Shown here: positions 15,797 to 23,832 of the stretch, in pieces
Position numbering within the stretch: the first letter of the stretch is position 1
How the letters are laid out: each line of letters begins with the position of its first letter
DNA from: SZUA-368 sp028533045
GTDB taxonomy: Bacteria; Spirochaetota; Spirochaetia; DSM-2461
DNA length: 64,000 bases
Reading direction: 5' to 3'
Assembly (NCBI GenBank): GCA_050031985.1
Contig: JBNAIG010000043.1
Location: 1 to 64,000 of the forward strand
Made by a program: the position numbers and the translations under genes
Notes under the pieces: generated by a model
Database searches by the model: none
What the model was told of the DNA's origin: nothing
Seen by the model: the letters and a program-made list of their open reading frames with translations, nothing else

Positions 15797-16180
15797 ATGA
15801 ACTTTACCCTAACCACACCGGCTCTGTTATTTCCGGCCATATCCTTGCTTCTCCTGGCCTATACCAACCGTTTCCTCACCCTGGCGGGAAGAATTCGCGA
15901 ACTATGCGATAGGGACAAGGGAAACGGGAAAGAACACTTTGCGGGCCAGATAGAGAATTTACGGAAGCGGGTGTACATTATCCGCCGCATGCAGCTTTTT
16001 GGAGTGGTGAGCTTCTTCCTTTGCGTTGCCACCATGCTCCTTATCTTCCTTAATCAGATAAAAGCGGGAGAGATTACCTTTGTGGCCAGTCTGGGCTGCC
16101 TTCTTATCTCTCTGGGGATGTCCATCCGGGAGATTGGGATTTCTGTTACGGCCTTAGAGATTATGATGGAAGGAAAATAA
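15797..16180 (+). CDS. DUF2721 family membrane protein
   Basis: A 127-residue protein matching DUF2721: the N-terminal TTPALLFPAISLLLLAYTNR segment leads into LAGRIREL, then two further hydrophobic segments (LFGVVSFFLCVATMLLIFL and FVASLGCLLISLGMSIREIG). The function of the family is unknown. It starts 9 bp after the MtlR-type gene and is probably co-transcribed. Confidence 0.8.
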   Translation: MNFTLTTPALLFPAISLLLLAYTNRFLTLAGRIRELCDRDKGNGKEHFAGQIENLRKRVYIIRRMQLFGVVSFFLCVATMLLIFLNQIKAGEITFVASLGCLLISLGMSIREIGISVTALEIMMEGK

Positions 16181-16183
16181 GAT

Positions 16184-16310
16184 TACCGTAAGTAAAATGA
16201 GAAAAGACAGTAAGTAAAATCTTTTTTTTCAGTAAGTAAATGGACTATTTACAGTAAGTAAAAAGTCAAAAAACAGTAATAAAAAAGACCAAAAGACAGT
16301 AAGTAAAATT
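16184..16310 (+). repeat. Six-copy iteron-like array with 22-bp period
   Basis: The 9-mer GTAAGTAAA starts at 16188, 16210, 16232, 16254 and 16299, and a variant GTAATAAAA at 16276. The spacing is 22, 22, 22, 22 and 23 bp, so all copies lie on nearly the same face of the helix. The consensus is CAGTAAGTAAAA plus a variable A-rich middle. The array fills the gap between converging genes. Confidence 0.8.
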
Positions 16311-16312
16311 TA

Positions 16313-16340
16313 AAAGGGGCTGATTAAAATCAGCCCCTTT
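16313..16340 (-). terminator. Hairpin between converging genes, probable terminator
   Basis: A 12-bp perfect stem AAAGGGGCTGAT (16313-16324) with ATCAGCCCCTTT (16329-16340) and a 4-nt loop. On the minus strand it is followed by AAATTTTACTTAC, a moderate T-rich tail for the lipoprotein gene; it may also stop the rightward message. Confidence 0.7.
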
Positions 16341-16359
16341 GTCTTATCTGTAAAGATAA

Positions 16360-18120
16360 TTAGTCCAGATCGATTGTTAAAGGAATATACTGGTCCAGAT
16401 CCAGGTCCACCAGGAAGGTGAGTGCTATATCCAGGGCGCCGCTGTCGGTAAAGAACTCAAACAGATCTTCCGGTGTAAGGTCATCCCCGTCAAGCTCCAG
16501 ATAGGTTTCGCCTATTAGGACTTCAACCTGCTCTGCAATGGAAGCCGCCGTATCTTCCGCAGTGGCAACAACACCTTCTGATGTCACTACCACGTCTTCG
16601 TAATCGTACTCGTAGGACCACTCTTCTACCTCCTCACCGTCATCATCGTAGGAGTAGGCGGTAAAACTCACCGCATTGCCGTTGTCGTCGTAGGCGATAC
16701 TCAGGGAGCCAAGAGGGGAAGCTTCAGAATCACTGACATCTTCCACAGACTCCCAGGTAACAATGGAGAGGCTTGTAGTGGTACTGTCATAGTCAAAGGT
16801 AAAGTATCTCTGAACTTCCCCGTCCCCGTTGGTAAGAGTCACCGAAGCCACCTGCTGGATATAATCGGCATCTACGTCAAAGGAATCCAGGTCGGTATAG
16901 TCATAACTAAAGGTATAGAAGGGATTCGCCGTATCGTCCTTGTAGGAAACGCTCATGGTAAGAGGTACGCCGTCGTCATTATAAGAGGCGAATATACTCA
17001 TGGGAAACAGCATTCCGTCACCGGAAAGATCCACCTGATTCAGGCATCCTTCGGGAGCGTCAGGGTCGTCATAGGTCAGCTCCATAAGAACCACCGTATC
17101 GTCGCCGTAGGTAACTTCCTTGGAGAGGAGTCGGGTATAGGTCGTGGTTGTCTCGAATTCCATCTCTGTGGCAATTGCCTCATCCAGGTAATCGGGAGCA
17201 TAACGTTCCAGGTATTCGGGAAGGTAGTTTTCGTTGAGAATGGCCTTGGTGTAACCCCAGTCGTCATATTCGTAAATCTGCATCCAGGCGTAGTCCAGCT
17301 CCGTATCGCTTAGGGAGAGCGTGGGTACGGTGGGAATGGTATAATCCGTACCTTCCACAGGAGCGGCCAAAAGCGCGGTGTTCCAATCTACCGTGTTGGA
17401 ACTGGGGTCGGGAAATTCGGTCGCTTCGTAGGAAGAGCAGTAGTTGCTGCTTGAGCTGGAATCTCCGTAGCCCGTCTTGGCGGAAACGGAAGCGAGTCCA
17501 TCAATCGTTTCGTAGTGGGTTTCGTAGTAGCCGGTACGGTCGCCGTTTGCATCGTAGGCCGAGGCGTAGTAGTAGCTAAGGTCGCTGCCGTCGTAGGTGT
17601 AGGCAAAGTTATAGGCCCATTCCAGGGCCTCGGACGCGTCAAAGGACGCGGCATTGGTCATATCATCGTTGCTGTCAAAGGTCCAGGTTTGGTAGCCTTC
17701 GTGGGTACCGTCGGCATCAAAGAGTATTTCCTGAACCGCATTATCCCCGGACCAAACGGTTACCGTGTAATAATCCAGGACATCATCACTGCCAAAATGG
17801 GCGGTCATCTCGTGATTGCCCGAACCGTCCCAGCCATATACTTCAGACCAGAGAAGAGTATCGGAAGGGGTAACATGCTTTACAAAGGTACACTGACCGT
17901 CATCGTCAAAATCGTAGTACTCCATGTATTCCAGAGAGTCCTCCGATTCATCGGCATAATAATAGAGAGTACCGGTAGTCTCATCATAATACTCCCAGGA
18001 AGTATCTTCCGAACTGCTGGAATCACTGTCATCGCTGTCGTTCAAAAAATCAAAGGAACAAGCGGACAGCAGGAAAACCGCTAATAGAATGTAGAAAATG
18101 TTTTTAAATACGCGAACCAT
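16360..18120 (-). CDS. Large Asp/Tyr-rich lipoprotein of unknown function
   Basis: From the ATG at 18120 (AAAGGCGG upstream) the product has 586 residues. It starts with a lipoprotein signal, FYILLAVFLLSAC, and then a Ser/Asp stretch that probably acts as a tether. The body is rich in repeated short strands of the form YDDNGNAVSFTAYSYD and YYYASAYDANGDRTGYY, reminiscent of YD-type beta repeats, without enzyme motifs. It should be an outer-membrane or periplasmic lipoprotein. The frame is open upstream to 18387 but that part lacks a signal sequence and overlaps the divergent gene. Confidence 0.7.
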   Translation of the reverse strand: MVRVFKNIFYILLAVFLLSACSFDFLNDSDDSDSSSSEDTSWEYYDETTGTLYYYADESEDSLEYMEYYDFDDDGQCTFVKHVTPSDTLLWSEVYGWDGSGNHEMTAHFGSDDVLDYYTVTVWSGDNAVQEILFDADGTHEGYQTWTFDSNDDMTNAASFDASEALEWAYNFAYTYDGSDLSYYYASAYDANGDRTGYYETHYETIDGLASVSAKTGYGDSSSSSNYCSSYEATEFPDPSSNTVDWNTALLAAPVEGTDYTIPTVPTLSLSDTELDYAWMQIYEYDDWGYTKAILNENYLPEYLERYAPDYLDEAIATEMEFETTTTYTRLLSKEVTYGDDTVVLMELTYDDPDAPEGCLNQVDLSGDGMLFPMSIFASYNDDGVPLTMSVSYKDDTANPFYTFSYDYTDLDSFDVDADYIQQVASVTLTNGDGEVQRYFTFDYDSTTTSLSIVTWESVEDVSDSEASPLGSLSIAYDDNGNAVSFTAYSYDDDGEEVEEWSYEYDYEDVVVTSEGVVATAEDTAASIAEQVEVLIGETYLELDGDDLTPEDLFEFFTDSGALDIALTFLVDLDLDQYIPLTIDLD

Positions 18121-18160
18121 AAAAACCGCCTTTATCAAAAGTGTTTCATAGGTTAGTATA

Positions 18161-19324
18161 GTGCAAAGATCAGAGGAATTCAAAAGGGGGAGTACCATTA
18201 TCCTTAAAAAAAACATATTCTTCATGTTTATTACCCTCACTCTTTGTTCTACTTTTAACCTAACCGCAGAAATAAGTGTGGACCTTACCATGCCCGACTT
18301 TAAGGACGATATATCCTCCCAACTGGAAGCCATGCTGGAAGAGAACATCCTGGCCGCCGGGGATGATGTGGAAACCACCATTAACAATCTCCTGGATAAA
18401 CCGGGCCTTACGGGAGCCTTTAGTTCAGCCGCCGCATCGGGTGCCTCTATTCCCCTCCAGGGAAATATATTCAGTCCCGACGGGACGATCTCCTTTGGAG
18501 GCTACGGTTCATTCTACTCCTATACCCTGGACATAGAAGAACTTATGGATGATCTTGAAGATGTGGACGAAGAGGACGACCCGGAGGTGGGCGCCAATAT
18601 CCAGCTCATCCAGACGGGAGTTCGCCTCCCCGCCGAGTTCCTTCCCCAAGGCTTTCAGACAGGCCTTTCCGCCGCCTTCGCCGACCTGAGCAACAGCGAT
18701 TTTTTCTATCAAAACCTGACCATACAGGGTTCTCTGGCCTATACGCCCTTCCGCAAGATCCCTCTGAACCGCTCTTTCCGCTGGACACCCCTTTCGGCCC
18801 AGTTTGCCGCCACCTACAGCGGGAGTGAAATCGGCGCCAGCCTGGAGACGGGGACCATAACACAGGAATTCGACTACGAAATAGATTCCAGCGGTTTCCT
18901 TCCCGACGAGACCATCACGGTGGAACTTGACCCTACAGTAGACCTTTCCCTGGAAACACAGGTTTACGTGCTCACGGCCGATCTGGCTACCGGATTCAGC
19001 CTGCACGATTTTTTCCACTTCTACCTGGGAGGGGGCGTCAACGTTCCCTGGGGTAAAACGGATATAGCCGCTTCTACGGAGGACGAGTTTTCCATCTCCA
19101 GCAATATCATCGACTCCATTCTGGAAGTGGATGAAGAGGGAAACTACAGCACCGGGAGCATTGTTATTAGCGGATCTGTGGAAGGCTCCTCGCCGGTTCA
19201 GTTTATTCCCTACGCCTACGGAGGGTTCCGCCTGGACATAAGCCGGATTTACCTGAACATTCCCATCCAGTACACCTATCCGGACGGACTCGCTTCGGGG
19301 CTTTTTCTGGGAGTTTATCTGTGA
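18161..19324 (+). CDS. Predicted outer-membrane beta-barrel protein
   Basis: The exported protein (about 375-387 residues) has a signal sequence KKNIFFMFITLTLCSTFNLTA and then alternating amphipathic strands through to LNIPIQYTYPDGLASGLFLGVYL. It resembles spirochaete outer-membrane proteins without a named family. The start is uncertain: GTG at 18161 is the longest canonical start, ATG at 18224 cuts into the signal peptide, and the best Shine-Dalgarno (AGGGGGAG, 18185-18192) points to an in-frame ATT at 18197. The stop overlaps the next start by four bases (GTGA), so the two genes are translationally coupled. Confidence 0.7.
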   Translation: MQRSEEFKRGSTIILKKNIFFMFITLTLCSTFNLTAEISVDLTMPDFKDDISSQLEAMLEENILAAGDDVETTINNLLDKPGLTGAFSSAAASGASIPLQGNIFSPDGTISFGGYGSFYSYTLDIEELMDDLEDVDEEDDPEVGANIQLIQTGVRLPAEFLPQGFQTGLSAAFADLSNSDFFYQNLTIQGSLAYTPFRKIPLNRSFRWTPLSAQFAATYSGSEIGASLETGTITQEFDYEIDSSGFLPDETITVELDPTVDLSLETQVYVLTADLATGFSLHDFFHFYLGGGVNVPWGKTDIAASTEDEFSISSNIIDSILEVDEEGNYSTGSIVISGSVEGSSPVQFIPYAYGGFRLDISRIYLNIPIQYTYPDGLASGLFLGVYL

Positions 19325-20571
19325 AAAGAGTGATTATCCTTATGCTGACTATGCTGACTTTAGCCCTCACAGCCCAGGACGCCCCCCTCTACCCGGGCAA
19401 AACCTACTACCTGACGCCTTCCTTCTCCGCCTCTTTAACGAACAGCTTTGACGGCGATTTTTCCGGAGGCAAGATTGATTTGGGACTGGATGCGGAAGAA
19501 CTGACCGGGGAACTTGTGATAGGCCTTCAAGCCGGTCACGGCTATATGGCGGAAAGCGGGGAAGACTCCATAATATTTCCCCACCTATCCCTCAAGGGAG
19601 GATGGATTTTCCGGCCCGTCTCCTTCTGCCGGCTGATTCCCTACGGGGGGATATCGCTGGCGGGAGCCGAACTCCCCACTCTTTTCGCAGGAGGTTCGGC
19701 CGATTTCCACCTCTACGACCATAACTACGTCTATCTGGACCTGAACGCCGCCGCTTCCTCGGGCAACAGCGATTACCGCCGCTGGTCCCTGGGCTTCGGG
19801 CTAAAGCGGCCCATGGCCATAATGCGCCGGGTTCCCCCCATGAGACTGACCCACACCCTCTCCACTCACACCTTCTCGCCCGACGGGGACGGAATGAACG
19901 ATACCCTTGAGATTATTCTGGCCCTAAAAAACAGCGGCTCCTGCAAAAAATGGTATGTGGAGATTACGGACCACCTGGGAAATCCGGTGATTGATTGGCA
20001 AGGATGGGGAGCTCCTCCGGAACAAATAAGCTGGGACGGCTCTTCCCGGTCGGGAGAAATGGTCTTTTCCGTCTCCGACTATAGAATCAACATAGAACTG
20101 GAAGACAAATTGGGAAATAAGGTCAGTCAGAACGACTACTTTGTCACCGATATTTTTGTGGAAAATGACGAGAACGGCCAACTGCGAATCCGTATCCCCG
20201 GGATTCTCTTCTCCTCCGGACGGGCCGACTTTACCGACCTGAACCAGGGGGAACTTCAGAAAAACGAAGATATTGTTACCAAGCTTAAAACGAGCCTGGA
20301 CAAATTTCCCGAATACCGAATTCTCATAGAAGGCTACGGAAATCTTCTTTATTGGGACGATGAAGAGAGGGCTAAAACAGAACAGGAAGAAGTCCTCATT
20401 CCCCTTTCCCGGGCCAGGGCGGCACGAATTAAGGACTATCTGGTCTCTAAAGGAATAGAAGAGGAAAGACTGGACGTGGTCGGCCGGGGAGGAGAAGATC
20501 CCCTGGTACCCTTTGGGGATGAAGAGAACCGCTGGAAAAACCGGCGGGTGGAATTTATTCTTCTAAAGTAG
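19321..20571 (+). CDS. OmpA-like protein with FlgD-type Ig domain
   Basis: A 416-residue exported protein: signal peptide to LALTAQD, a beta-strand N-terminal region of about 150 residues, then the motif FSPDGDGMNDTL that marks a FlgD-like/gliding-motility-type Ig domain (about 185-280), and a C-terminal OmpA peptidoglycan-binding domain (about 300-416). The OmpA part carries the conserved LSRARAARIKDYLVSKG and the closing NRRVEF. It likely links the outer membrane to the cell wall and may form a unit with the coupled barrel protein upstream. Start is a GTG. Confidence 0.8.
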   Translation: MKRVIILMLTMLTLALTAQDAPLYPGKTYYLTPSFSASLTNSFDGDFSGGKIDLGLDAEELTGELVIGLQAGHGYMAESGEDSIIFPHLSLKGGWIFRPVSFCRLIPYGGISLAGAELPTLFAGGSADFHLYDHNYVYLDLNAAASSGNSDYRRWSLGFGLKRPMAIMRRVPPMRLTHTLSTHTFSPDGDGMNDTLEIILALKNSGSCKKWYVEITDHLGNPVIDWQGWGAPPEQISWDGSSRSGEMVFSVSDYRINIELEDKLGNKVSQNDYFVTDIFVENDENGQLRIRIPGILFSSGRADFTDLNQGELQKNEDIVTKLKTSLDKFPEYRILIEGYGNLLYWDDEERAKTEQEEVLIPLSRARAARIKDYLVSKGIEEERLDVVGRGGEDPLVPFGDEENRWKNRRVEFILLK

Positions 20572-20929
20572 CCTTTCCCGCTTCGCTTGCCTTAATGGCA
20601 TCAAAAATCAAAGCAAAAAAGGCCGTACCGAGAAGTCCTGCGCCGGTCAGAACAATTCCCGCCTGCAGGTCCGCACTGTAAGGATCATCCATGCCGTTCG
20701 CCCCCACTCCCTGCAAAGCGGCGTAAGTGAGAATCGAACCGCCCAAGATAGCCGCGCCGGAAAGATAAAGGCCGTCGGTTGAATCAAATTCCCCTTTTAG
20801 GTTTAAATCTTTCAACAGCTCTTTCTCCGGAATAAGGGGGGTGATAAAATCGTCCTGAGTAATGACTTCCTGGGCTCCCAGAAAAGCGGTATAAGTAAAT
20901 AGAACAAGTAGGGCGACCAATACTCTCAT
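20555..20929 (-). CDS. Small exported membrane protein, unknown
   Basis: The 124-residue product has a signal-like N-terminus (LVALLVLFTYTAFLGAQ) and two Gly/Ala-rich membrane segments (LYLSGAAILGGSILTYAAL and IVLTGAGLLGTAFFALIF). I do not recognise a family. It sits 32 bp downstream of the TIM-barrel glycosidase gene in the same direction and overlaps the end of the convergent OmpA-like gene by 17 bp, so it is probably the last gene of the polysaccharide operon. An accessory role like that of small Pga/Bcs membrane subunits is possible but unproven. Confidence 0.6.
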   Translation of the reverse strand: MRVLVALLVLFTYTAFLGAQEVITQDDFITPLIPEKELLKDLNLKGEFDSTDGLYLSGAAILGGSILTYAALQGVGANGMDDPYSADLQAGIVLTGAGLLGTAFFALIFDAIKASEAGKATLEE

Positions 20930-20961
20930 GGTCTAAACTATAACAGGGGAGATAAGCAAAA

Positions 20962-23832
20962 TCAACCGGCAAAATACGTTCTAAGTTCCTCTATGGACTT
21001 CTTCTCTTCCTGGGTCCATAAGGGCTCATCCCATGTCTCCCAGCGATAGATTAAGTCCGGTAAAAGAAGGGATGTCCCATTGTTGAGGTGCAATCCATAG
21101 ATGAGAATACTTTCGCTCTCACTCACCCCAATCACATCCCTTTCCGGATAGGAGTGGTAAGTCCCGGAATCATCCAAGACCAGTCCGCTCGAAGGATCAC
21201 TCACATTCAAGAGTCCCCAGGGAAGGCGTAAAGTCAGTTCTGACGTTTCTGTAGAAAGGGAATGGGCCGCTTCATCGAGAATCCCGGAATGCAGTTCACT
21301 CCAGTCCGTATAGTAGGCTGCCATGGGAACGCCCTCTTCCGTTCGGTAAGCCCGGTTAACCAATATTTCTATGGGGCGGAATTCCTGTCCCTCCCGGGAA
21401 GAGCTATCCAGGGACAGGGAAGAAATATTATAATCCTCCGCCGTAAGTATCCGGGCTTTTCCCGCAAGGGGGTTCACTTCCACCAAACACTCTGCCCCGC
21501 TGGGAAGAAAAGTCCCTCCTCCCACGGGAAAACTGAAGATCCCCTCCTCCCTGCTATAGGTATCCAGGGCAAAGTAGATTCTGTCCCCCTCTTCCCAGGG
21601 GAAATTCCTCTCTAAATGTAAATAAAGATGGGATTCATCGCCCCAAACCTCAGAGACAAGTCCTTCTGTACCTTCTTTCTTCATCCAGCCCCTACGGGAA
21701 GTTCCCTTCATCGCCATTATGCCGTAATTCTGCTCCGGATCCAAAACATTATGCCACAAAGCCTGCCGGTCATAGGGAATCATAAAAGGCTCTGTGGTCC
21801 AGGTCTTTTTGGCCCACTCATCGATCCACTCAAAGATGATCGCTCCCGCATAGCCTTCCCGTTTGATTGCATCTGTCATTCGAATGATACCTTCCGCCTG
21901 CTCCTCTTCTGTCAGCCCCCCGTGGTGGTAGCCGTCGGGACTGATATGAGCCGTGGCAGCGCTGGTGGATATTCCATACTCCGCCACCAGCGCCGGATAG
22001 GGGGAGTGGATTTCCATAAAGTCTCTTAGGTAGCCCCCGTAACGGAAAGTTCCCTGACTGTCTTTGTACTCGCCATAGGATGCCTGGTTATTCATAAAGT
22101 CGGGATAGTTAGGATAGATATGATAGGCCCCAAAGAAGCCCCCAAAACTATCGTCCTCAACGGTAAAGCGATTAATATCCACTGTGACCTTATCGTTCAG
22201 CGGTTCCCGGCCTTCCAGGAGAGGATCATTCCATTCAACCTCATGATGAAGGGCGTCCAGAATGGGCCAGCTAACCATAGCGGCCGGTCTTGAGGAGCCG
22301 TAGCGATCTGTTTCATAGGAAACGGCCAGGTCACAGCTTTCGGCGAGCCAAGCTTCGGTGGGAGGACCTTCCGGGGCAGAGATAAATCGTCCCCGATAGA
22401 CATAACCTTCATTCAGATGATTTGTCTCGATCACCTCTTCCGGCTCCATTTCCCGGCCGATAAGCCACCCCAGAATCCAGGGACTTATATCCGCTTCATA
22501 GACGCCCCAGGCTCTTCCTTCTCTCACCTCAACCACCCTATTCCCATGAAGGGCATCAACGGTCAGACGTATTTCTTCCTGATAGGTTCGGTTGTACTCT
22601 TCTCCCAGATAGTCGTGATTTTCCGGGTGCTCCTCCGGCCATATTTCCGGAAGAAGATAGAGAGGATCGTCAGAGTGATCCAGGTTAAATTCTCGAAAAG
22701 CCCGATAAAAAGCAGGAGGAAAGAGAGTATAGATCCGAACCGTATTAAAATTCATCTCTTTCATCTGGCCAAACCAGCGATAGTAGAGATGTTCGTCCTC
22801 GGGGAATTGGGTAAACCATGTCCCGGGAAGGGCCGGTCCCAGGTTCACACCTTTTATGAAGAAAGGCTCAGCCTCTCCTTCGTGATGTACAAGGTAAAAC
22901 TTCTGTCCTTTGATAACAAAGTGTCCCGGAGACGGCTCGGGCATGCTCTCCCACGCTTCGCGACTCTGAATTTTCCGATCCATCCAGGGAAGGTAAATGC
23001 GCCAATAGAGACCGTCGTTGGTATCGTCCGTAAAGAAGGCCAGGCGGGATTTAAAAAACAGTCTCCAGGCATTTTTATAGGGCCCTAAATGTACTGTCCC
23101 GGGGCGAATATTCACCGTAAAAAATCCCGTGTTTACCAGAGAGCTTTTACTTTCGATAATGAGAGGAATTTCCCGGGGTATTCCCCTTTGAAGGAGCAGT
23201 TCTTCCCCTTCTTTGGTCAGTCCCGCATCAATTATGGCTGTGACAACGGCCTCATCCCCTACTTCATAGATAGGAATCCAGGTATAGACGGGAGCTTCTT
23301 GCCCTTCATAAAGAGCAGTGGGGGGAAGACCGGAAAAATGGGTTCCCCACTCCAGTACCAACTCCCCCTCATCGGGGTGGGCATAAATGAGTCGAGCCCC
23401 TTCATCCCGTTCATAGCGTATAACCCATCCCGTATTTTTCACATGGAGGAAGTCCTCCAGGCGATGGCGAAAGAGGGAATGGCTTCGCTCGGTCAGGCTA
23501 TAGCCGTCACAAAGAAAGGTCCGGCCGGAAAGGGCTGTTTTTTTGACCTTATCCACTCCCAAAAGAGCTTCCCGGTCAGAATAATCCGAAGAGAGGCTAC
23601 CATTCAACAAGGAGATGTCCCCCCTGCCCTCTTCTAGAACCTCTCCTTTCCTAAAAAGGAAGGGCCAGAGGATTTGTCTGTACCGAACCTCCTCTTCCTC
23701 CTCCGCTTCGGCCACCACATAGCGAGGGGGATTTTCCTCGGTTCCCAACCAAAAAAAATAGGGACTGCAGATTAGGAAAAAGATAATAACCATGGCTATT
23801 CGTGCGGGATTAAAGAAAGATTTATCCTTCAC
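20962..23832 (-). CDS. Membrane-anchored TIM-barrel glycoside hydrolase (clan GH-A-like)
   Basis: From the GTG at 23832 the product has about 956 residues. One N-terminal membrane segment (ARIAMVIIFFLICSPYFFW) anchors a large extracytoplasmic part. The centre (about 330-700) reads like a clan GH-A barrel: FIKGVNLGPALPG, MNFNTVRIYTLFPPAF, WILGWLIGREMEP (candidate acid/base Glu), ALVAEYGIS (candidate nucleophile Glu) and FEWIDEWAKKTW. A C-terminal beta-rich domain of about 200 residues resembles CBM9/DOMON-type domains. It overlaps the upstream GT2 gene by 11 bp, so trimming or processing the GT2 product is the likely job, as with the hydrolases of Pga and Bcs operons. Confidence 0.75.
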   Translation of the reverse strand: MKDKSFFNPARIAMVIIFFLICSPYFFWLGTEENPPRYVVAEAEEEEEVRYRQILWPFLFRKGEVLEEGRGDISLLNGSLSSDYSDREALLGVDKVKKTALSGRTFLCDGYSLTERSHSLFRHRLEDFLHVKNTGWVIRYERDEGARLIYAHPDEGELVLEWGTHFSGLPPTALYEGQEAPVYTWIPIYEVGDEAVVTAIIDAGLTKEGEELLLQRGIPREIPLIIESKSSLVNTGFFTVNIRPGTVHLGPYKNAWRLFFKSRLAFFTDDTNDGLYWRIYLPWMDRKIQSREAWESMPEPSPGHFVIKGQKFYLVHHEGEAEPFFIKGVNLGPALPGTWFTQFPEDEHLYYRWFGQMKEMNFNTVRIYTLFPPAFYRAFREFNLDHSDDPLYLLPEIWPEEHPENHDYLGEEYNRTYQEEIRLTVDALHGNRVVEVREGRAWGVYEADISPWILGWLIGREMEPEEVIETNHLNEGYVYRGRFISAPEGPPTEAWLAESCDLAVSYETDRYGSSRPAAMVSWPILDALHHEVEWNDPLLEGREPLNDKVTVDINRFTVEDDSFGGFFGAYHIYPNYPDFMNNQASYGEYKDSQGTFRYGGYLRDFMEIHSPYPALVAEYGISTSAATAHISPDGYHHGGLTEEEQAEGIIRMTDAIKREGYAGAIIFEWIDEWAKKTWTTEPFMIPYDRQALWHNVLDPEQNYGIMAMKGTSRRGWMKKEGTEGLVSEVWGDESHLYLHLERNFPWEEGDRIYFALDTYSREEGIFSFPVGGGTFLPSGAECLVEVNPLAGKARILTAEDYNISSLSLDSSSREGQEFRPIEILVNRAYRTEEGVPMAAYYTDWSELHSGILDEAAHSLSTETSELTLRLPWGLLNVSDPSSGLVLDDSGTYHSYPERDVIGVSESESILIYGLHLNNGTSLLLPDLIYRWETWDEPLWTQEEKKSIEELRTYFAG

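Noticed and set aside
16184..16310. CRISPR array
   Set aside because: The period is 22 bp with 9-12-bp repeats; too short for repeat plus spacer, and no cas gene is present.
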